From positions 1 through 8,062 of the forward strand of contig CAIYKK010000451.1 of assembly GCA_903926695.1 (NCBI GenBank): a stretch of DNA of 8,062 bases. The letters are read 5' to 3'. The position numbers and the translations under genes are program-made. Positions 1-4,763 of the stretch are shown here, in pieces (the first letter of the stretch is position 1; the number at the start of each line of letters is the position of its first letter). This stretch comes from an uncultured Burkholderiales bacterium. Its GTDB lineage: Bacteria > Pseudomonadota > Gammaproteobacteria > Burkholderiales > Burkholderiaceae_C. The notes beneath the pieces were generated by a model. That model ran no database searches and was not told the origin of the DNA. It worked only from the letters and a program-made list of their open reading frames with translations.

Positions 1-96
1 ACCAATTCGGTCAACGAAACCAACCAACAGCTGCACTGTTAAGCTCCCTCCGCGCTCCGTTGGCCAGTCGTCATTCGATAAGCACATAACCCAACC

Positions 97-1413
97 CTAA
101 CTCCCCACCAGCGTCTGCAGGCTGCGCTCGTACTGGTCGGACAGGCGCTCAAACACATCAAGCAGCGCTGCACTGTCCAGCGCCAGGCGCTCCAGGCAGG
201 CCAGCCGCTCCGGGCCTGAAGCGCGCTGCGCCGCCCGGACATCGGCCAGAATCTGCAGCCAGCCAGTGCCTGCGGCCTCCAGCGTGGCGCGGATGTCCTC
301 GCTGGTCAGCGGCAGACCGTTCAGGTAAATCAGCGCCTGCTCGAAGGCGGCGCGGGACTCGGCCATGCCCGCTTCGCTGCGCAGCAGCAGGCCGCTGTCG
401 CCGACGATGCCCAGCAGCGCGTATTTGACAAAACGCTGCGACAGCATGCGCTGGCGCCCAGCCACATTGAGCAGCTGCAGCGGCGCCACCGTGCCGCCAT
501 GCTCCAGGTTGCTGGTCAGGCGCTCGGCCTCCTGCAACAGCAGCTCGGCCAGCTCATCAACCAGCTCGTAAGTCGGCGTGACCGCGCTGGCTTTCGGGTT
601 GCCTGCACCGTGCAGCACCTGTTTCAGCTGGCCCCAGGTCAGCACCACCTGCGCCAGCAGGTCGCCATGCGTCAGTTTCGAGAGGTTTTTGCCTAGATGG
701 GCCACATTGGCCTCAATCCGCTGCATCGACGCCTTGAGCTGTTCGCCGCAGCGCGCCGCCTGCAGCCCGGCCTGCTGCAGCAAATGCAGCTTGACCAGCC
801 GCTGCGACAGCATGCGCAGTTGGCCAGCGCGGTTCACCGCCTCGGCAAAGCGGGCGGAATGGATGATGTGCTGCGACACCTGGCCGAGCCGCTGGTTGCT
901 GTGCATCGAAACGGTGCGCAGCATCTGGAAAGCGTCCTCGTCCGACAACTGGCGCGCCCGCATCAGGATGCCCTTGGCCCGGTCCACCATCTTGCGCTCT
1001 TCAAAGCGGCTGGTGATGTCCTGCAGCTCGTCGCGCAAGGCTTGCTCGCGCTTGAAGCGGGCTTGCGCCAGGTGAATCAGCGGGCGCAGGCGGTGCGCGC
1101 CGTAGCCGCTGACCACATAGGCGTGAACGCCCGCTTCGGTGGCCCGGACGATGGCGTCCGCATCGGTGTCGCCGGTGAACACCAGCACCGGACAGGGGGC
1201 GGTATCGGCAATTGCCTGGGTGGCCCGAAACAGGGATTCGCCCGGCTGCGCGTCGTCGCAAATCAGCACGTCTGGTGCATGGCGCACAACGCTCTGCACC
1301 AATTTGTTGCGCTCTTCAATCACCGCCAGCACCTGGATGCCAGCCGCCGCCAGGTCCACGACCAGCAGATGGCCACTCTTAGAGCCGTTCAAATGTACCA
1401 AGGCGGATGTCAT
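97..1413 (-). CDS. REC-ANTAR antiterminator with tandem NarX/PilJ-type P-box sensor region (NasT/NasR-like nitrate regulator)
   Basis: Predicted cytoplasmic RNA-binding antiterminator of 438 aa for the divergent nitrate assimilation operon. Residues about 14-120 resemble a receiver domain: D20, D53/D54 after the third strand, and T80. The usual conserved Lys is replaced within YVVSG (99-103), as in NasT/AmiR-like pseudo-receivers. Residues about 128-185 are an ANTAR domain, with AKGILM (146-151), AFQMLR (161-166) and a final VSQHII. The C-terminal half is helical and has two P-box-like motifs: NRAGQLRMLSQRL (194-206) and NVAGRQRMLSQRF (316-328). They resemble the nitrate-binding helix of NarX, with R200 and R322 at the place of NarX Arg54. 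No transmembrane segment or signal peptide is visible. The ATG at 1413 was chosen because the receiver fold begins just after it. The frame stays open upstream to 1677, but that stretch holds the divergent promoter and leader hairpins. No clear Shine-Dalgarno precedes the ATG. Family is confident; the ligand (nitrate or nitrite) is inferred. Confidence 0.9.
   Translation of the reverse strand: MTSALVHLNGSKSGHLLVVDLAAAGIQVLAVIEERNKLVQSVVRHAPDVLICDDAQPGESLFRATQAIADTAPCPVLVFTGDTDADAIVRATEAGVHAYVVSGYGAHRLRPLIHLAQARFKREQALRDELQDITSRFEERKMVDRAKGILMRARQLSDEDAFQMLRTVSMHSNQRLGQVSQHIIHSARFAEAVNRAGQLRMLSQRLVKLHLLQQAGLQAARCGEQLKASMQRIEANVAHLGKNLSKLTHGDLLAQVVLTWGQLKQVLHGAGNPKASAVTPTYELVDELAELLLQEAERLTSNLEHGGTVAPLQLLNVAGRQRMLSQRFVKYALLGIVGDSGLLLRSEAGMAESRAAFEQALIYLNGLPLTSEDIRATLEAAGTGWLQILADVRAAQRASGPERLACLERLALDSAALLDVFERLSDQYERSLQTLVGS
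1295..1311. promoter_or_regulatory. Possible NtrC enhancer half-palindrome inside the regulator gene
   Basis: TGCACC-AATTT-GTTGCG matches 10 of the 12 specified bases of the NtrC-type site TGCACC-N5-GGTGCA. It lies about 230-245 bp upstream of the predicted sigma-54 start, a plausible enhancer distance, but inside coding sequence. It could be chance. Confidence 0.25.
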
Positions 1414-1494
1414 AAAAATCAATAGGTTAAGAGGGAAAAACAGCACATAAACACGCAAGTCGCGCACCACACGGCGGCCCGATCCGGCCCGGCG

Positions 1495-1512
1495 CAGGGC
1501 GCGTAAGCCCTG
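1495..1512. repeat. Inverted repeat abutting the sigma-54 -24 element
   Basis: CAGGGC-GCGTAA-GCCCTG is a perfect 6-bp dyad with a 6-nt spacer that ends immediately before the TGGCAC element. It lies upstream of the predicted start, so it would act as DNA, for example as an operator. It does not match the NtrC consensus. The function is unknown. Confidence 0.35.
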
Positions 1513-1528
1513 TGGCACAGCTCTTGCA
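1513..1528 (+). promoter_or_regulatory. Sigma-54 (RpoN) promoter of the nirBD-nasA operon
   Basis: TGGCAC-AGCTC-TTGCA fits the sigma-54 consensus TGGCAC-N5-TTGCW. The invariant GG (1514-1515) and GC (1526-1527) are exactly 10 nt apart. Counting GC as -13/-12 puts transcription start near 1539. Sigma-54 promoters need an enhancer-binding activator; for nitrogen assimilation NtrC is expected (inference). The predicted start falls at the foot of the first ANTAR hairpin, which supports both calls. Confidence 0.88.
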
Positions 1529-1536
1529 TCAAGCAA

Positions 1537-1560
1537 GTTGGGCGTAACGGAGCGTCCGAC
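1537..1560 (+). ncRNA. ANTAR target hairpin P1 (hexaloop AACGGA)
   Basis: GTTGGGCGT (1537-1545) pairs with GCGTCCGAC (1552-1560) over 9 bp including three G-U wobbles. They enclose the hexaloop AACGGA (1546-1551), with A at loop position 1 and G at position 4. This AxxGxx hexaloop is the known recognition feature of ANTAR-domain antiterminators. It sits at the predicted 5' end of the operon mRNA, next to a gene for an ANTAR protein. Confidence 0.8.
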
Positions 1561-1583
1561 CTTAGCGATAGCACTGCGGGTTC

Positions 1584-1603
1584 TGCGCATAACGACGTGC
1601 GTA
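1584..1603 (+). ncRNA. ANTAR target hairpin P2 (hexaloop AACGAC)
   Basis: TGCGCAT (1584-1590) pairs with GTGCGTA (1597-1603) over 7 bp, closing the hexaloop AACGAC (1591-1596). Loop position 1 is A and position 4 is G, and the loop starts AACG as in P1. The same U-G pair closes both loops. The linker from P1 is 23 nt. Two such hairpins in tandem form the canonical ANTAR RNA substrate. Confidence 0.77.
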
Positions 1604-1655
1604 ATGGTGTGCCTCACCCCAGGAGAGAGCATCATGTATTCCCCTATTTTGCCCC

Positions 1656-1676
1656 TGCCCGGCGCGGCACCGGGCA
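1656..1676 (+). other. Leader hairpin with alternative pairing
   Basis: TGCCCGG (1656-1662) pairs with CCGGGCA (1670-1676) around a 7-nt loop. No U-tract follows, so it is not a terminator by itself. Its 3' arm overlaps GGCACACC (1673-1680), which is perfectly complementary to GGTGTGCC (1606-1613) just after P2. The two pairings exclude each other. Confidence 0.4.
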
Positions 1677-1704
1677 CACCCTTGACTCAACGCAGCAGGC
1701 CATC

Positions 1705-1766
1705 GGCCAGCGCAGCGCCAGTCTGCCGTTTCAGTACACACGCTGGCGCAGGCGCGGCCTCCTTTT
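1705..1766 (+). terminator. Leader intrinsic terminator (attenuator) upstream of nirB
   Basis: A long GC-rich hairpin forms from three stacked stems: 1705-1708 with 1756-1759, 1710-1713 with 1752-1755, and 1715-1721 with 1743-1749. That gives 15 bp, with one bulged A (1709) and a 1x2 internal loop, around a 21-nt loop. It is followed at once by TCCTTTT (1760-1766), an interrupted U-tract. It lies after the ANTAR hairpins and about 100 nt before nirB, where an attenuator relieved by the ANTAR protein is expected. The imperfect U-tract and long loop lower certainty. Confidence 0.55.
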
Positions 1767-1867
1767 CACGTCCTATTGACCGGCTGTTGCCCCGCGCGCC
1801 GCGCCGCCTTCACGCACCGATGGCAGCGCCTTGCCTTCACCCCACCGTCTAAACCACTGGAATCCTT

Positions 1868-4312
1868 ATGCAAAAATCAAAACTCGTGATGGTCGGCAAC
1901 GGCATGGCAGGCGTTCGCACGCTGGAAGAACTACTCAAGATTGCCCCCGATCTGTACGACATCACCGTCTTCGGCGCCGAGCCGCATCCCAACTACAACC
2001 GCATCCTGCTCTCGCCGGTGCTGGCGGGCGAGCAGACGATTGAGGAGATCATCCTCAACCCGTGGGAGTGGTACAGCGACAACCACATCACGCTGCACAC
2101 CGGCAAGAAAGTCGTCAAAGTGGACCGCGTCAAGCGCATCGTGTACGCCGACGACGGCACCGAAGCCGAATACGACCGCCTGTTGATTTGCACCGGCTCG
2201 AATCCCTTCATCCTGCCCGTTCCCGGCAAGGATTTAAAAGGCGTGATTGCCTACCGCGACATCGCCGACACCAACGAGATGATCGAAACGGCCAAGACGC
2301 ACAAAAACGCCGTCGTCATCGGCGGCGGTCTGCTCGGTCTGGAAGCGGCCAACGGCCTGATGCTGCGCGGCATGACGGTCACCGTCGTCCACGTCCAGCC
2401 GACGCTGATGGAGCGCCAGCTTGATTCGGTCGCGGGCAAGCTGCTGCAAAAGTCGCTGGAAGAACGCGGCCTGAAATTCTTGATGGGCGCGCAAACGCAA
2501 GAACTCGTCGGCGGCGGCGACGCCGACGGCCAGCGCGTCACCGCGATCAAGTTCAAGGACGGCACCGAAGTCGCTACCGATCTGGTGGTGATGGCGGTCG
2601 GCATCCGCCCAAACACGCAGCTGGCCGAGTCCATGCGCCTGCATTGCAACAAAGGCATCGTCGTCAACGACACCATGCAAACTACCACCGATGCGCGTAT
2701 TTATTCCGTCGGTGAATGCGCCGCGCACCGGGGCATTGCCTACGGCCTGGTCGCGCCGCTGTTTGAGCAGGCCAAGGTGGCGGCAAACCACTTGGCGCAG
2801 TTCGGCATTGGCCGCTATGTCGGCTCGCTGACTTCGACCAAGCTCAAGGTCACCGGCATTGACCTGTTCAGCGCAGGCGAGTTCATGGGCGGCGAAGGCA
2901 CCGAAGAAATCATCATGTCCGACCCGTTTGGCGGCGTCTATAAAAAGCTGGTGCTCAAGGACGACAAGCTGGTCGGCGCGTGCCTGTACGGCGACACGGT
3001 GGACGGCAGTTATTACTTCAAGCTGCTGCGCGATGGCCGCAGCGTGGCCGACATCCGCGACAAGCTGATGTTTGGCGAGTCCAACATCGGCGACGTGGGC
3101 CACGAAGGCCACAGCAAAGCCGCCGCCATGCCCGACAACGCCGAAGTCTGCGGCTGCAACGGCGTGACTAAAGGCACGATTTGCAAAGCGATCAAGGAAA
3201 AAGGCCTGTTCACGCTCGACGAGGTGCGTAAACACACCAAGGCCAGCGCCAGTTGCGGCTCCTGTACCGGGCTGGTCGAGCAGCTGTTGATGTTCACCGC
3301 TGGCGGCGATTATTCGGCCACGCCAAAATTGAAAGCCATGTGCGGCTGCACCGACCACGGCCATCAAGCGGTGCGCGAGGCCATCCGCGCCAACAAGCTC
3401 TTGAGCATCGGCGACGTGTACGCATTCATGGAATGGCGCACGCCCAACGGCTGTGCGTCCTGCCGCCCGGCGGTGAATTATTACGTCACCAGCACCTGGC
3501 CCAAGCTGGCCAAGGACGACCCGCAAAGCCGCGCCATCAACGAGCGCAGCCACGCCAACATCCAGAAAGACGGCACCTACAGCGTGATTCCGCGCATGTG
3601 GGGCGGCGAAACCACGGCGAACGAACTGCGCAAGATTGCCGACGCGGTGGACAAATACAAAATCCCGACGGTGAAAGTCACCGGCGGCCAGCGCATCGAC
3701 CTGCTGGGCGTGAAGAAAGAAGATTTGGTCAATGTCTGGAAAGACATCGGCATGCCGAGCGGCCACGCCTACGCCAAGGCGCTGCGCACGGTCAAAACCT
3801 GCGTCGGCAGCGAATGGTGCCGCATGGGCACGCAGGATTCGACGCAAATGGGCAAAGATCTGGAGCGCGCCATGTGGCGCATGTACGCGCCGCACAAGGT
3901 CAAGTTTGCGGTGTCGGGCTGCCCGCGCAACTGCGCCGAGGCCGGTATCAAGGACGTGGGCATCATCGGCGTGGACAGCGGCTGGGAAATGTACGTGGCG
4001 GGCAACGGCGGCATCAAAACCGAAGTGGCGCATTTCTTCGTCAAGCTCAAAACGGCTGAAGAAGTGCTGGAATACACCGGCGCTTTTTGCGAGCTGTACC
4101 GCCAGGAAGGCTGGTACCTGGAGCGCACGGTGCATTACGTGAACCGCGTCGGGCTGGACTATGTGAAGAAAAAAATCCTCGACGACCACGCGGGCCGCAA
4201 GGCACTGTGGGAGCAATTGCAGTTCGCCCTGGACGGCGAGCCTGATCCGTGGTTTGACTTTGAAGAAGCCGCAGTGGACACGCGCCAGTTCATCCCCATC
4301 ACCGCCATCTGA
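1868..4312 (+). CDS. nirB: Assimilatory nitrite reductase [NAD(P)H], large subunit
   Basis: Cytoplasmic siroheme nitrite reductase of 814 aa that reduces nitrite to ammonium with six electrons from NAD(P)H. Domains in order: FAD-binding Rossmann motif VGNGMAG (9-15); NAD(P)-binding IGGGLLGLEAA (151-161); FAD-contact YSVGECA (279-285); first BFD-like [2Fe-2S] domain with C428/C430 and C463/C466; second BFD-like domain with C492/C494 and C529/C532; a nitrite/sulfite reductase ferredoxin-like half domain (about 555-625); then the siroheme/[4Fe-4S] domain with ligands C645, C651, C685 and C689 in TCVGSEWC and SGCPRNC. All ligands are intact. The length is close to the NirB family norm. The start has only a weak GGAA (1859-1862) 5 nt upstream. 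First gene after the leader, with nirD 32 nt downstream. Expression is probably set by the sigma-54 promoter and leader attenuation. Confidence 0.97.
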   Translation: MQKSKLVMVGNGMAGVRTLEELLKIAPDLYDITVFGAEPHPNYNRILLSPVLAGEQTIEEIILNPWEWYSDNHITLHTGKKVVKVDRVKRIVYADDGTEAEYDRLLICTGSNPFILPVPGKDLKGVIAYRDIADTNEMIETAKTHKNAVVIGGGLLGLEAANGLMLRGMTVTVVHVQPTLMERQLDSVAGKLLQKSLEERGLKFLMGAQTQELVGGGDADGQRVTAIKFKDGTEVATDLVVMAVGIRPNTQLAESMRLHCNKGIVVNDTMQTTTDARIYSVGECAAHRGIAYGLVAPLFEQAKVAANHLAQFGIGRYVGSLTSTKLKVTGIDLFSAGEFMGGEGTEEIIMSDPFGGVYKKLVLKDDKLVGACLYGDTVDGSYYFKLLRDGRSVADIRDKLMFGESNIGDVGHEGHSKAAAMPDNAEVCGCNGVTKGTICKAIKEKGLFTLDEVRKHTKASASCGSCTGLVEQLLMFTAGGDYSATPKLKAMCGCTDHGHQAVREAIRANKLLSIGDVYAFMEWRTPNGCASCRPAVNYYVTSTWPKLAKDDPQSRAINERSHANIQKDGTYSVIPRMWGGETTANELRKIADAVDKYKIPTVKVTGGQRIDLLGVKKEDLVNVWKDIGMPSGHAYAKALRTVKTCVGSEWCRMGTQDSTQMGKDLERAMWRMYAPHKVKFAVSGCPRNCAEAGIKDVGIIGVDSGWEMYVAGNGGIKTEVAHFFVKLKTAEEVLEYTGAFCELYRQEGWYLERTVHYVNRVGLDYVKKKILDDHAGRKALWEQLQFALDGEPDPWFDFEEAAVDTRQFIPITAI

Positions 4313-4344
4313 TCTTTTTACAAAAACCTCCCGAAAGAATCGCC

Positions 4345-4725
4345 ATGAGTGAATGGAAAAAAATCTGTCTGGTCAACGACATCCCCGTGCTCGGCTCGCG
4401 CCGGGTGGCGCGTGCGCAGGGGCTGGACGTGGCCGTGTTCCGCAACAGCGAAGACCAGGTCTTCGCCCTGCTCGACCGCTGCCCGCACAAGGGCGGGCCG
4501 CTGAGTCAGGGCATCGTGTTCGGCACCCGCGTGGCCTGCCCGCTGCACAACTGGAGCATTGGCCTGTGCGACGGCCAGGCCGCCGCGCCCGATGAAGGCT
4601 GCGCGCCGCGCTTTGCGGTGAAGGTCGAAAGCGGCGAGGTGTACCTTGATGCCGACGAGCTGACCGCCCATGCGACTGATCTGACCCGCCCCACAGCGGG
4701 ACCGGCCTGCAAAAAGACGGCCTGA
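4345..4725 (+). CDS. nirD: Nitrite reductase small subunit, Rieske-type
   Basis: Small partner of NirB, 126 aa, a Rieske-fold protein of the NirD family. Both cluster-binding pairs are present: C46-P-H48 in DRCPHKGGPLS and C65-P-L-H68 in CPLHNWSI. It can therefore probably bind a [2Fe-2S] cluster, unlike enterobacterial NirD of dissimilatory NirBD, which is generally described as lacking these ligands. The last 20 or so residues (after about 105) are polar and Thr/Ala-rich, beyond the core fold. The start at 4345 has GAAAG (4333-4337) 7 nt upstream. It sits between nirB and nasA and is surely cotranscribed. The likely role is electron transfer within, or stabilisation of, the NirB complex. 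Confidence 0.95.
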   Translation: MSEWKKICLVNDIPVLGSRRVARAQGLDVAVFRNSEDQVFALLDRCPHKGGPLSQGIVFGTRVACPLHNWSIGLCDGQAAAPDEGCAPRFAVKVESGEVYLDADELTAHATDLTRPTAGPACKKTA

Positions 4726-4763
4726 CAGCGCCAAGCCCTCAACACCGTACAGAAAGCCCGCCC

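Larger units (their letters stand above)
1634..1852 (+). other. Possible leader ORF (72 codons) spanning the leader terminator
   Basis: An ATG at 1634 follows a strong AGGAG (1621-1625) at 8-nt spacing and opens a 72-codon frame ending TAA at 1850-1852, 15 nt before the nirB start. The translation is rich in Pro, Ala, Arg and Ser, has no recognised domain and does not look like a folded protein. The ribosome binding site is better than that of nirB. If translated, ribosomes would cross the terminator hairpin and could couple to nirB. It may equally be fortuitous. Confidence 0.3.
1414..1867. other. Divergent intergenic control region between the regulator gene and nirB
   Basis: This 454-bp stretch has no convincing conserved protein. 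On the plus strand it contains, in order, an inverted repeat, a sigma-54 promoter, two ANTAR-type hairpins, a possible leader ORF with a strong ribosome binding site, a terminator-like hairpin, and a C-rich G-poor segment just before nirB. I could not identify a convincing -10/-35 pair for the minus-strand regulator gene. Confidence 0.85.

Noticed and set aside
26..40. AACAG-CTGCA-CTGTT inverted repeat as a terminator for the regulator gene.
   Set aside because: The stem is only 5 bp and no proper U-tract follows on either strand.
1..42. Open plus-strand frame ending in TAA at 40-42, possibly the tail of a convergent upstream gene.
   Set aside because: Only 13 codons are visible, with no recognisable motif; too short to support.
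697..1425. 242-codon plus-strand frame opposite the regulator.
   Set aside because: It overlaps a clear REC-ANTAR-P-box gene and has no recognisable motif of its own.
1414..1677. In-frame 88-codon upstream extension of the minus-strand regulator.
   Set aside because: It would run through the sigma-54 promoter and both ANTAR hairpins, and its residues show no receiver-domain similarity; the receiver fold begins after the ATG at 1413.
2234..4216. 660-codon open frame on the minus strand opposite nirB.
   Set aside because: It is an antisense shadow created by GC-rich codon use in nirB; its His/Ala/Val/Asp-rich translation has no domain pattern.
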